A DNA stretch of 34,112 nt. Source: an uncultured Pelagibacteraceae bacterium. GTDB taxonomy: Bacteria > Pseudomonadota > Alphaproteobacteria > Pelagibacterales > Pelagibacteraceae. The stretch lies in NCBI GenBank assembly GCA_902540785.1, contig CACBOA010000007.1, positions 1 to 34,112 on the forward strand. The letters run 5' to 3'. Shown piece by piece: positions 7,652-15,376 of this stretch. A model generated the notes under the pieces. It was given only the letters and a program-made list of their open reading frames with translations, had not been told where the DNA came from and did not search any database. Both the position numbers and the translations under genes were made by a program. Positions within the stretch are counted from its first letter, which is position 1, and each line of letters opens with the position of its first letter.

Positions 7652-7786
7652 TTTATTTTTTTTTTCCTCTTTAACTAAATTATTAATTTTATTCCTGATA
7701 TAATTTTTTACTAAGACAAATACTAAAAGACCAAAAATTGATACAGAGACAATTATAATCAATATTATTCTTAGTTGTTCATCCAT
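7643..7786 (-). CDS. 47-aa single-pass membrane peptide
   Basis: A small gene directly abutting the cysQ stop codon (TAA followed at once by ATG), so expressed with it. The product has one hydrophobic helix (about residues 6-27, ILIIIVSVSIFGLLVFVLV) followed by a short cationic tail rich in Lys and Asn. An N-out/C-in topology fits the charges. Its end overlaps the recX end by 9 bases on the opposite strand. I do not recognise a family. The tight junction with cysQ and the clean helix-plus-tail design make it more likely real than chance. Confidence 0.6.
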   Translation of the reverse strand: MDEQLRIILIIIVSVSIFGLLVFVLVKNYIRNKINNLVKEEKKNKLE

Positions 7787-8557
7787 TTAAATATTATTTC
7801 TTTTTAAAATTAAGCTAGGATTTTTGAAATCTTTCTTACCATACTTAATTTTTTGATTATCGAAATCAGTCACAATACCACCTGCATGTTCTAAAATAGC
7901 ATGACCAGCAGCTATATCCCATTCACGCGCTCTTGGTTCTGCTACATAACCATCGTATTCGCCAGCCGCTATAACACAAAATTTTAAAGAACTTTTCATT
8001 TTAACAAATTCTTTAACATTTAATTTTCTATGAATACTTTCGATTTCAGGCTTAATATTGTTTGAGTAAGAAACAAATTTTATAAAATTTTTGTTAAAAT
8101 TTTTTGAACATTCTAGTTTAACCTTATTCTCACCTAAAACTTCATAAGCATTATCTAATCCATATGAATAAAACATTCTTTTTTTTGCTGGAGCAAAAAT
8201 TAAACCACCAGCTGGTTGATTATTTAAAATAAGTCCTGCATTAAGTGTAAATTCCTCTAAATTATTTATATAATCATAAGTGCCATCAATAGGATCAATT
8301 AACCAAAAATTATTAAGATTTTTTTTATCTTTATTTTCAGAACTTTCTTCAGAAACGATTGGCAATTCAGGCGTAAGTGTCTTTATTTTTGTGGTCAAAA
8401 TTTTATTAACCTCTATATCTCCATTGCTAACAGGCGTATTATCAGATTTCATTTTTTTCTTAAGACCTTTATCTCTCAAATCCAAAGCAATTTGACCAGC
8501 ATATAAAAAAGTGGCAATTAAATCCTCAACAATTTTTTTTATATTTTCATTATTCAT
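7787..8557 (-). CDS. cysQ: 3'(2'),5'-bisphosphate nucleotidase CysQ
   Basis: A 256-residue enzyme of the inositol monophosphatase superfamily. CysQ removes the 3'-phosphate from 3'-phosphoadenosine 5'-phosphate (PAP), the by-product of sulfotransferase and PAPS reductase reactions, giving AMP. The metal motifs are all visible: PIVSEESSE (Glu ligands, about 69-77), WLIDPIDGTYDYINNLEEFTLNAGLI (the DPIDGT site), and near the C-terminus REWDIAAGHAILEHAGG (WDxAAG). The DPxDGTxxYI...EFT version is closer to CysQ than to SuhB-type inositol phosphatases, though the latter cannot be excluded. The start overlaps the stop of the DUF3553 gene by 8 bases and a 47-aa peptide gene follows directly: a three-gene unit. 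Confidence 0.82.
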   Translation of the reverse strand: MNNENIKKIVEDLIATFLYAGQIALDLRDKGLKKKMKSDNTPVSNGDIEVNKILTTKIKTLTPELPIVSEESSENKDKKNLNNFWLIDPIDGTYDYINNLEEFTLNAGLILNNQPAGGLIFAPAKKRMFYSYGLDNAYEVLGENKVKLECSKNFNKNFIKFVSYSNNIKPEIESIHRKLNVKEFVKMKSSLKFCVIAAGEYDGYVAEPRAREWDIAAGHAILEHAGGIVTDFDNQKIKYGKKDFKNPSLILKRNNI

Positions 8558-8720
8558 ATATTTTTATTAACACTATATTTTTTATATTGATCACTTTTTT
8601 TCCTACATTTTCAAAATTAACTGTAACTTTGTCATCAATAATTGATTGAACTTGACCAACACCCCATTCTTTATTTGTTGGATTTTTTACTTTATCTCCA
8701 GGCTCAAAATCTAAAATCAT
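8550..8720 (-). CDS. DUF3553 family small protein (Tudor-like)
   Basis: A 56-residue protein: it starts [14 protein letters not shown], has [19 protein letters not shown] in the middle and ends with a hydrophobic strand. This matches the DUF3553 family of alphaproteobacteria, which looks like the Tudor/SH3-like barrel found at the C-terminus of PcrA/UvrD and in CarD/Mfd (GDxVxHPxxGxGxV... VxF). Such barrels usually bind RNA polymerase or nucleic acid, but the stand-alone protein has no established role that I know. The gene overlaps the cysQ start by 8 bases and so leads that unit. It also shows that the divergent mnmA must start after position 8720. Confidence 0.75.
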   Translation of the reverse strand: MILDFEPGDKVKNPTNKEWGVGQVQSIIDDKVTVNFENVGKKVINIKNIVLIKIYE

Positions 8721-8761
8721 ACTATTTTATTTATAGTAAAAATGAGTATAAATACCAACAA

Positions 8762-9880
8762 ATGAATAAAGAATTAAACTCTATTGGCTTAAATAAAAAA
8801 CCATCGGATACCACAGTCGTTGTTGCTATGTCAGGTGGAGTAGACTCCTCAACAGTCGCAGGCATGATGAAAAAGGATGGTTATAATGTTATCGGTATTA
8901 CTTTAAAACTTTATGATGACAGTAAAGAAATAGCAAAATCCAAACAATGTTGCTCGGGTCAAGATATTATGGACGCCAAGAGAGTAGCGAATAAACTAAA
9001 TATAGAACATAAAGTTTTATATTACCAAAATAAATTCAAGCAAGGTGTTGTTGATAATTTTATAGATAGCTATTTGAAAGGTGAAACACCAATACCGTGT
9101 GTGCAATGTAATCAAACGGTAAAATTCAAAGATTTATTTGAATTTTCAAAGGAATTAAACGCTGATGCTTTAGTTACAGGTCATTATGTAAAAAGTGTAA
9201 CTGCAAATAACACTACAAACATGTATAGAGCAATTGATGAAAATCGAGATCAAAGTTATTTTTTATTTAATACCACAAGAGATCAATTGGACTATTTAAG
9301 ATTCCCCTTGGGAGTCTTGCACAAGAGCGAAACTAGAGAAATAGCACAAGAGTTAAATTTAAATGTTGCAGATAAACCTGATAGTCAAGACATCTGTTTT
9401 GTTCCTAATGGTGACTATACATCTGTCATTCAAAAATTTAGACCAGACTCTTTCAAAAAAGGTAACATTAAAAATTTACAAGGAAAAGTTATTGGTGTTC
9501 ATGATGGAATAATAAATTTTACTATAGGTCAAAGAAAAGGTATTAAGATTTCAAATGATGAACCACTCTATGTTGTTAAGATAAATTCTGATAAAAATGA
9601 GATCATTGTAGGTACAAAAGAGTTTTTAGGAAAAAAAGAAATTTTATTAAAAGATGTTAATTTATTATCTGAACAACAAGAATTTGAAAAAAATATTTAT
9701 GTAAAAGTCCGATCTACAGGCAAACTGTTAGGCGCTAAAGTTAAATTAGCAAAGAATAATAGCGCAAATGTGGAGCTAGATATACCTGAGGATGGTATAT
9801 CTCCAGGCCAAGCTTGTGTTTTTTACAACAAAGACTCTCAAGGTTATAAAGTTTTAGGAGGTGGTTGGATAAAAGAATAG
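8762..9880 (+). CDS. mnmA: tRNA-specific 2-thiouridylase MnmA
   Basis: The ATP-dependent enzyme that places sulfur at C2 of the wobble uridine in tRNAs for Lys, Glu and Gln. The PP-loop [16 protein letters not shown] lies at about residues 18-33. The first catalytic Cys is in [14 protein letters not shown] and the second in [24 protein letters not shown]-like and FTIGQRKGI segments and the C-terminal barrel ([12 protein letters not shown]) are all typical. I place the start at 8762 (372 residues); the frame is open to 8642, but that stretch is antisense to the DUF3553 gene and adds 40 residues with no family match. It converges on the 27-aa gene with a 1-base gap. Sulfur probably arrives through IscS-type donors encoded elsewhere. 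Confidence 0.93.
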   Translation: MNKELNSIGLNKKPSDTTVVVAMSGGVDSSTVAGMMKKDGYNVIGITLKLYDDSKEIAKSKQCCSGQDIMDAKRVANKLNIEHKVLYYQNKFKQGVVDNFIDSYLKGETPIPCVQCNQTVKFKDLFEFSKELNADALVTGHYVKSVTANNTTNMYRAIDENRDQSYFLFNTTRDQLDYLRFPLGVLHKSETREIAQELNLNVADKPDSQDICFVPNGDYTSVIQKFRPDSFKKGNIKNLQGKVIGVHDGIINFTIGQRKGIKISNDEPLYVVKINSDKNEIIVGTKEFLGKKEILLKDVNLLSEQQEFEKNIYVKVRSTGKLLGAKVKLAKNNSANVELDIPEDGISPGQACVFYNKDSQGYKVLGGGWIKE

Positions 9881-9881
9881 G

Positions 9882-9965
9882 TTATTTTTTCTTGTTCTTT
9901 TTTCGAGCTCTTCTCTTTTTAGAACCCATTTTTCTTCTGCCTCTATGTTTCTTTGGGTAACTCAT
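9882..9965 (-). CDS. 27-aa ultra-basic peptide
   Basis: An ORF of 28 codons whose product has 16 Lys/Arg in 27 residues; it begins MSYPKKHRGRRKMGSKKRR and ends in a Lys-rich tail. An AAAAGGA ribosome binding site stands about 6 bases before the ATG, which is better than many larger genes here. The composition resembles tiny ribosome-associated proteins (bTHX or bS22/AURKAIP1-like), but I cannot assign it to either. It ends 1 base from the mnmA stop on the other strand and shares its upstream region with the divergent cystathionine beta-lyase gene. Chance Lys-rich ORFs occur in AT-rich DNA, but the Arg, Gly, His and Pro content and the ribosome site argue for a gene. Confidence 0.6.
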   Translation of the reverse strand: MSYPKKHRGRRKMGSKKRRARKKNKKK

Positions 9966-10038
9966 TAAATCCTTTTCATTAATTTATTGAATTTTTCATA
10001 TGGATATAGCATTGTCAACTTATCATATCAAATTTTTT

Positions 10039-11214
10039 ATGGTTAAATCTTTTAAAACATTCTTAAAGCACACAGCAAAAGATTTTCATAATCAATCAGT
10101 AAACCCTCCAGTGGTAAGAGCTTCAACAATTATCTTTAAGTCAATGCAACACATAAGAAAGACACAAGTTAAAGCCCAAAAAAAACCTACAGGGGGTCAC
10201 TTTGATTATGGAAGACAAGGAACATCAACAACTTATATATTACAGAGAATATTGACTAAGCTTGAAGATAGTTATCACGTTTTCACAACTCCCACAGGTT
10301 TTGGTTCAGTTTTTTTGGCTATATTTAGTGTTGTTAGACCTGGAGATGAAATGTTAGTTGCAGACCCTGTTTATAGTCCAACAAGAATTCTTACAGAAAA
10401 CTATTTAAAAGAATTTAATGTAAGGACTGTTTTTTATAATCCTCATGATTTGAAAACATTAAAGAATAATATAACGAAAAAAACAAAATTAATTTTTGTA
10501 GAAAATCCAGGAAGTAATACTTTTGATTTTCAAGACTTGGGTAAAATCATTTCAATCGCAAAAAAACATAGAATATTTACGGCGATCGACAACACTTGGG
10601 GAACTCCATATTACTTAAAACCAATGAAATTAGGTTTTGATATGTCAATTGTTTCAGCAACCAAATATTATTCTGGTCACTCTGACGTGATGGGAGGTAG
10701 TTTAGCAGTAAACAAAAAAGTTTTTAATAAAGTAAAAGCAGCAGAAAAAATCACAGGTTTAAGACTTGGTCCAGATGATGCTTATTTAATTACAAGAGGT
10801 TTGAGAACTCTTGATGTGAGATTAGATAGACACAGTGAGAATGCAAAAAAAATAGCAGCTTTTTTATCAAAAAATAAAAAAATTCAATTACTCTATCCAT
10901 TTAAGAAAAATTCACAAAATTATAGAATGTGGAAAAAATATTACTCAGGTGCCTCTGGTTTAATGGGTTTAAAAATAAAATCAAGTAGTGCCAAATCAGT
11001 CAAAAAATTTGTAAATTCGCTTAAATTATTTGGCTATGGATATAGCTGGGGTGGATTTGAAAGTTTGGTATTACATCAAGAATTTAGAGAAACAGGAAAA
11101 AGAAAATATATGAATTTGTCAAAAGATGAACATTTAGTCCGATTGCATATAGGACTAGAAGACCCTATAGACTTAATTCAGGATATTAAACAAGCGCTAA
11201 GATATTTAAGATGA
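10039..11214 (+). CDS. metC: Cystathionine beta-lyase-like PLP enzyme
   Basis: A fold-type I PLP enzyme of the trans-sulfuration (Cys/Met metabolism) family. MetC cleaves cystathionine to homocysteine, pyruvate and ammonia. Visible features: DYGRQGTSTTYILQRILTKLE (cofactor/active-site Tyr and Arg), TPTGFGSVFLAIFSVVRPGD, AIDNTWGTPYYLKP (Asp that pairs with the pyridine N) and VSATKYYSGHSDVMGG with the PLP lysine at about residue 209. The Trp in DNTWGTPYY and the GYSWGGFESL segment favour cystathionine beta-lyase over gamma-synthase. I chose the ATG at 10039 (391 residues), where family similarity begins; an ATG at 10000 would add 13 poorly fitting residues. The stop overlaps the MFS gene by 4 bases (ATGA). 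Confidence 0.85.
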   Translation: MVKSFKTFLKHTAKDFHNQSVNPPVVRASTIIFKSMQHIRKTQVKAQKKPTGGHFDYGRQGTSTTYILQRILTKLEDSYHVFTTPTGFGSVFLAIFSVVRPGDEMLVADPVYSPTRILTENYLKEFNVRTVFYNPHDLKTLKNNITKKTKLIFVENPGSNTFDFQDLGKIISIAKKHRIFTAIDNTWGTPYYLKPMKLGFDMSIVSATKYYSGHSDVMGGSLAVNKKVFNKVKAAEKITGLRLGPDDAYLITRGLRTLDVRLDRHSENAKKIAAFLSKNKKIQLLYPFKKNSQNYRMWKKYYSGASGLMGLKIKSSSAKSVKKFVNSLKLFGYGYSWGGFESLVLHQEFRETGKRKYMNLSKDEHLVRLHIGLEDPIDLIQDIKQALRYLR

Positions 11215-12431
11215 TTTCTGAAAAATTTTTTCAATCTAAAACTGCAATTATAACCTTAATAGCTGCGTGTTTCGTTGTTTTAATTTCTTTAGGAGTAAGA
11301 CAAACTTTCGGACTATTTTTTATGGATTTTAACGAAACTTTAAAAATCAGTAATACCGCGTTTGGTTTTGCCATAGGAATGCAAATGCTTATGTGGGGTA
11401 TCACAGGTCCTATTTTTGGGGCAATTGCAGATAAATATGGTGGACATATAGCTATAATTACAGCATTTATTTTTTATACATTAGGTATTTATTTTTTATA
11501 CACGGGACCTAACACTGGAATATTTTTTCAAATTCATATGGGTTTATTAATTGGAATCGGACTTGGTGGTACAGCGATCAGTATTCCAATGTCAATTGTT
11601 GGAAAACATTTTCCATTATCAACAAGAACAATTGCTATGAGTTTTGTAACTGCATTAGGGTCATTTGGTTATTTTCTTTCACCAATTTTTACAAATTATT
11701 CATTAAATGAGTTTGGATGGAATTATACATTATATATATTCAGTTTATTTTTATTATCAGGATTAGTTGCGGCATATTTTGTAAGATCTCCGTCAGACAC
11801 AGAAAAAGTTGAAAAAACCTCCGACCAATCATTTAAAGAAGCTCTTTCAGAAGCATTTAAAACCAAGAGTTATATATTACTTGTTTCAGGATTTTTTGTT
11901 TGTGGCTTTCACATAACTTTAGTTGGAACTCATGTTCCAAAGTATGTAGTTGATAGAGGATTAGAGGACTGGACAGCTGCAGCAATATTATCCTTAATCG
12001 GAGTTTTTAATATTTTTGGTTCATTATTAAGTGGTTATCTTTCAGCCAAGATGAGTAAAAAAATTATACTGAGTGCGATCTATTTTTTAAGGGGTATTTC
12101 GATTGCATTGTTTATATTCCTTCCTGCAAGTAATATTAATGCATTCTTATTTGGAGCAAGTTTTGGTTTCTTATGGCTCTCAACAGTTCCAGCTACAAGT
12201 GGAATAGTAGCCCATTTATTTGGTACTAAATATTTGGGACTTTTATACGGTATTGTTTTCTTAAGTCATCAAATTGGATCTTTTTTTGGGGCTTATTTGG
12301 GTGGATTATTTCATGATACATATGGGTCATATGATTACGCGTGGTATTTAGCAATTGCTTTATCCATATTCGCGGCAATAATCCACTTACCAATTAGGGA
12401 AGAACCAGTTTTAAGATTAAAAACAGAATAA
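11211..12431 (+). CDS. MFS transporter (monocarboxylate/oxalate-formate type)
   Basis: A 406-residue major facilitator protein with twelve predicted membrane helices and a central cytosolic loop at about 195-220 (SPSDTEKVEKTSDQSFKEAL). The motif A region between helices 2 and 3 reads GPIFGAIADKYGGHIAI, and the opening GVRQTFGLFFMDF matches the MCT / oxalate-formate antiporter group of bacterial MFS proteins, which carry small carboxylates. The substrate cannot be fixed. The start overlaps the metC-like gene by 4 bases and the next gene begins 1 base after the stop, so it belongs to one long transcription unit with metC and the pab genes, perhaps by genome compaction rather than shared function. 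Confidence 0.8.
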   Translation: MISEKFFQSKTAIITLIAACFVVLISLGVRQTFGLFFMDFNETLKISNTAFGFAIGMQMLMWGITGPIFGAIADKYGGHIAIITAFIFYTLGIYFLYTGPNTGIFFQIHMGLLIGIGLGGTAISIPMSIVGKHFPLSTRTIAMSFVTALGSFGYFLSPIFTNYSLNEFGWNYTLYIFSLFLLSGLVAAYFVRSPSDTEKVEKTSDQSFKEALSEAFKTKSYILLVSGFFVCGFHITLVGTHVPKYVVDRGLEDWTAAAILSLIGVFNIFGSLLSGYLSAKMSKKIILSAIYFLRGISIALFIFLPASNINAFLFGASFGFLWLSTVPATSGIVAHLFGTKYLGLLYGIVFLSHQIGSFFGAYLGGLFHDTYGSYDYAWYLAIALSIFAAIIHLPIREEPVLRLKTE

Positions 12432-12432
12432 G

Positions 12433-13584
12433 TTGAGCAGATCAAATCAATTAGTAGAACTAGACCAATCGGGGAAACCTTATATTATATATAAATCTCA
12501 AACGGGATTTGATCTTTACACAAATTTTTCAAAAAAAATTGTTTTAAACAATAAAAATATTCAAAATTTTTTGAAGAAAAAAAATAAAAAAAAAATAAAA
12601 AATACAGATCTTTATATTGGTTTTTTTGGCTACGAACTTTTGAATAATTTAATTGATATAAAATTACCTAGACAAAAAGATTTTAATTTTCCAAAAGGTA
12701 TTTTTTATAAACCAGAAAAAAAAATCAAATTAAGTAACAACCTTAGTCATTTTAAAAGAGATTTTGAGTCTGGACGTTTTAGAATAAATATAAATAAAAA
12801 AAGCTATACAAAAATATTTAACAGATTTAAAAAAAAAATTAAAAGTGGAGAAACGTATCAAATTAAAATTTGCACCAAATACAAAACTAAATCTAAAATA
12901 GATCCGTTAGATTTTTTTTCAAGGTTATCTAAGACAAATTTAGCTCCAGAAGCTTTTATGATTAAAGACAAGAACTACTCAATAGTTAGTTGTTCACCCG
13001 AAAATTTGATAACAAAAAAAAGGTCAGAAATATCTACAAAACCAATTGCTGGAACAGTAAAAAAAACAAAAAATCTTAATAAGTCAAAAGCATTAAATTA
13101 TTTCAGAAAAAACATCAAAGAAACAAAAGAACATAATATGATTGTAGACATGGAACGAAATGATCTATCAAGAATTTGTAAGGTCGGCACTGTAAAACTA
13201 TCAAAACAAAAAATTGTTGAGGAATATAAAGATCTATTTCATTACGTAAGCCTGATTAAAGGAAAATTAAGAAAAAATATCAACAATTTGGATATTATCA
13301 AAGCAATGATGCCGGGTGGTTCAGTTATTGGCTGTCCTAAAATAAACACGCTTAATCTTTTAAATAATCAAGAAAAAGAAAATAGAAATATTTATACGGG
13401 TAGCTTTGGTTATATAAAATTTAATGGTGATATGAGATTTAATATTATTATTAGATCAATTTTAAATTTTAAAAATATCTCAGAGATATCAGTCGCTTCA
13501 GGTGTCGTGGTTGATAGTAATGCGAACCATGAATTTAATGAAAATTTTTTAAAGGCCAAAGCACTAATTGATTTATTCAAATGA
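12433..13584 (+). CDS. pabB: Aminodeoxychorismate synthase component I (PabB/TrpE family)
   Basis: A chorismate-utilising enzyme of 383 residues that, with PabA, aminates chorismate to 4-amino-4-deoxychorismate for folate synthesis. The start is TTG, 1 base after the preceding stop. Family motifs appear in order: GETYQIKICTKY, FMIKDKNYSIVSCSPENL, STKPIAGTVKKT (about 200-212), EHNMIVDMERNDLSRICKVG, MMPGGSVIGCPK and YTGSFGYIKFNGDMRFNIIIRS. The residue that is a catalytic Lys in E. coli PabB (PIKGT) is Ala here (PIAGT, A206), as in TrpE. The short N-terminus and the neighbours pabA and pabC still favour PabB. It overlaps pabA by 4 bases. Long A-runs near 12570-12600 are possible frameshift sites, yet the frame stays open. 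Confidence 0.8.
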   Translation: MSRSNQLVELDQSGKPYIIYKSQTGFDLYTNFSKKIVLNNKNIQNFLKKKNKKKIKNTDLYIGFFGYELLNNLIDIKLPRQKDFNFPKGIFYKPEKKIKLSNNLSHFKRDFESGRFRININKKSYTKIFNRFKKKIKSGETYQIKICTKYKTKSKIDPLDFFSRLSKTNLAPEAFMIKDKNYSIVSCSPENLITKKRSEISTKPIAGTVKKTKNLNKSKALNYFRKNIKETKEHNMIVDMERNDLSRICKVGTVKLSKQKIVEEYKDLFHYVSLIKGKLRKNINNLDIIKAMMPGGSVIGCPKINTLNLLNNQEKENRNIYTGSFGYIKFNGDMRFNIIIRSILNFKNISEISVASGVVVDSNANHEFNENFLKAKALIDLFK

Positions 13585-14138
13585 TATATGTGATAGATCA
13601 TAACGACTCATTTACTCATAATGTAGTTCACCAATTTGCTTTATTTGATAGAGTTGAATGTGATAACTATAATGAGATTAGTGAAAAAAAAATCCATCAA
13701 GCTTCAACAATAGTTTTTTCACCGGGGCCAGGTAGCCCAAAAGATTATCCGATAACTTCTAAAATCTATAAAAGATTTAAGGGAAAGAAAAAGATGATTG
13801 GCATTTGTCTAGGGTTTCAACATATTCTTTTTTGTGAAGGTGGAAGGATTACTGAACAGAAAAAGATATATCATGGTTTTCAATCAAATATTAAAGTAGT
13901 TAATGACAAATCTTTATTTCAAAAAGGTAAAATATTTAAAGTTGGAAGGTATCATTCTTTAAAGTTACAAGAGCCTTTTAAATCTAATAATTTTGAGATA
14001 ACTATGAGATGTTTAAATTCAAAAGTCGCGATGGCGTTTGAAAATCAAAAGGAGAAAATATATGGATTTCAATTTCATCCAGAATCTTTTTTAACTATCA
14101 ATGGCAAAATACTTATTAAAAAAATCTTATCAGCTTAA
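13581..14138 (+). CDS. pabA: Glutamine amidotransferase PabA/TrpG
   Basis: The 185-residue class I glutamine amidotransferase subunit that supplies ammonia to PabB. The N-terminal IDHNDSFTHNVVHQF and FSPGPGSPKDYP (oxyanion loop) are typical. The nucleophile is Cys76 in GICLGFQ (usually GxCLGHQ; here Phe replaces His). The catalytic pair His166 and Glu168 is in YGFQFHPESFL. The start overlaps pabB by 4 bases and the end overlaps the likely pabC start by 38 bases. The same subunit could serve anthranilate synthase, but the neighbours point to the folate branch. Length is close to the usual 190. Confidence 0.9.
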   Translation: MIYVIDHNDSFTHNVVHQFALFDRVECDNYNEISEKKIHQASTIVFSPGPGSPKDYPITSKIYKRFKGKKKMIGICLGFQHILFCEGGRITEQKKIYHGFQSNIKVVNDKSLFQKGKIFKVGRYHSLKLQEPFKSNNFEITMRCLNSKVAMAFENQKEKIYGFQFHPESFLTINGKILIKKILSA

Positions 14139-14874
14139 AAATTTAGAGGAAATAGAATTTCATGACCTATGGGGAGATCATGGAATTTTCACGACGATGT
14201 GGATTTTTGGTAGGCCAGGAAAAATTTTATTTTTTAAAAATCATTTAAATAATTTAATTAAATCCTTAGAAGATTATAAGATCACTAAGAAATCTTTACG
14301 AGCTGATATTTTAGCTATTATTAAAAAAAATTTGTCCAAAAAGAAAAGATATAATCATCTATTAAGAATTGCCCTAAATAAAAAAATAATTTCAATATCT
14401 TTAAGAAAAAGAATTAAACCAAAATTAAATTTTAATTTGAAATTAGTAAAATTAAAACGAGAAAAACCTGAATATAAAAACCTTAAATACAAAAAGATTT
14501 TATCATATTTATCTAAAATGGATAATTCCCAATCAGATATTGGATTGGTATCTAATAAAAGATTATTGGAAACTGGAACCTCAAATTTATTATTTGTTAA
14601 AGATCAAAAATTTTTTACCCCTAGAAAAGGATATTATGAGGGTAATACTTATAAATTTTTTAAAACAAAAATTAAAAAGATAATCAAAAAAGATATTTTC
14701 CTCAAAGAGATAAATAGTTATGATGAAATCTTATTATTGGGTTCTGGTAAAGGTGTTACATCGGTTAAAACAATAAATGAGATTAAATGGAAAAGAAAAA
14801 ATTTAGATAAGTTTAGGTTTCTTTCAAAACATTATAATACAGCTATAAATAAATGTAATTCATATAGATTTTAA
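14101..14874 (+). CDS. pabC: Class IV aminotransferase-like, probable aminodeoxychorismate lyase
   Basis: A PLP enzyme of the D-amino-acid/branched-chain aminotransferase fold, which as PabC would split aminodeoxychorismate into p-aminobenzoate and pyruvate. Recognisable parts are FHDLWGDHGIFTTMWIFGRPGKILFFKNHLNNLIKSL (the family's opening strand with 'G.FeT.r...g....l..Hl.RL'), a Lys in NLKYKKILSYLSKMD as the probable PLP lysine, LLETGTSNLLFV (the E-x-x-x-SN motif) and GKGVTSVKTINEI near the end. The start is unsure: ATG at 14101 lies inside pabA, and no better start is seen before the conserved region. Very Lys/Asn/Ile rich. It ends 4 bases before the HIT gene. Function rests mostly on the pabB-pabA context. 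Confidence 0.72.
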   Translation: MAKYLLKKSYQLKNLEEIEFHDLWGDHGIFTTMWIFGRPGKILFFKNHLNNLIKSLEDYKITKKSLRADILAIIKKNLSKKKRYNHLLRIALNKKIISISLRKRIKPKLNFNLKLVKLKREKPEYKNLKYKKILSYLSKMDNSQSDIGLVSNKRLLETGTSNLLFVKDQKFFTPRKGYYEGNTYKFFKTKIKKIIKKDIFLKEINSYDEILLLGSGKGVTSVKTINEIKWKRKNLDKFRFLSKHYNTAINKCNSYRF

Positions 14875-14878
14875 GAGA

Positions 14879-15277
14879 ATGAAAGATCCAAACGAACCTT
14901 GTTTATTTTGTAATGTTAAAAAAACAGGATACACTCATGATAATAATCTTGCATATGCTAGCTATGACTCTTATCCAGTTACAGAACACCATTGTCTTAT
15001 TATTCCTAAAAGACATACGATAGACTTTTTTGATCTATCTAACGAGGAATTGCTAGCCTGTAATGATCTTATTAAAATAATTAAAAATGAAATAATTAAA
15101 AAAGATAAATCAGTTAAAGGATTTAATTTAGGGACAAATATTGGAAAAGTATCTGGACAATCAATTTTCCATTGTCATTTTCACTTAATTCCTCGTAGAG
15201 AAGGAGATGTTGATAATCCTCAGGGTGGAGTAAGATCAGTTATTCCAAATAAACAACATTATAAAAGAAATAATTAA
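14879..15277 (+). CDS. HIT family (histidine triad) nucleotide-binding protein
   Basis: A 132-residue HIT protein that would hydrolyse or transfer nucleoside monophosphates from substrates such as adenosine phosphoramidates or dinucleoside polyphosphates. The triad is H98, H100 and H102 in SIFHCHFHLIPR. The N-terminal CLFC pair and the HHCLIIPKRH segment are also typical of the HinT/FHIT superfamily, and NLGTNIGKVSGQSIFH matches the 'n.G...gQ.v.H.H.H' signature. The start follows the pabC stop by 4 bases, with TAAGAGA serving as stop and ribosome site together. aprM begins 100 bases downstream behind a probable promoter. Some HIT proteins hydrolyse adenosine 5'-phosphosulfate, which would be meaningful beside aprBA, but this is inference. 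Confidence 0.88.
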   Translation: MKDPNEPCLFCNVKKTGYTHDNNLAYASYDSYPVTEHHCLIIPKRHTIDFFDLSNEELLACNDLIKIIKNEIIKKDKSVKGFNLGTNIGKVSGQSIFHCHFHLIPRREGDVDNPQGGVRSVIPNKQHYKRNN

Positions 15278-15313
15278 TCTTGTATAAAAAGACAAATTGA
15301 CCTTAGTTTGTGG

Positions 15314-15342
15314 TTGAACTATTGATTCACAATATATAAAAT
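15314..15342 (+). promoter_or_regulatory. Probable promoter of the aprMBA operon
   Basis: TTGAAC (15314-15319) and TAAAAT (15337-15342) are separated by 17 bases, a good vegetative promoter spacing, 35 bases before the aprM ATG at 15377. TTGTG and CACAA half-sites flank the -35 region. AAAGGCGG before the ATG is the ribosome site. Confidence 0.5.
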
Positions 15343-15376
15343 TTAAAATAATTCAAAAAATTTAACAAAGGCGGAA

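Noticed and set aside
8642-8761. A longer MnmA with 40 extra N-terminal residues
   Set aside because: This stretch is antisense to the DUF3553 gene (8550-8720), has no resemblance to MnmA N-termini, and the ATG at 8762 gives a normal-length protein.
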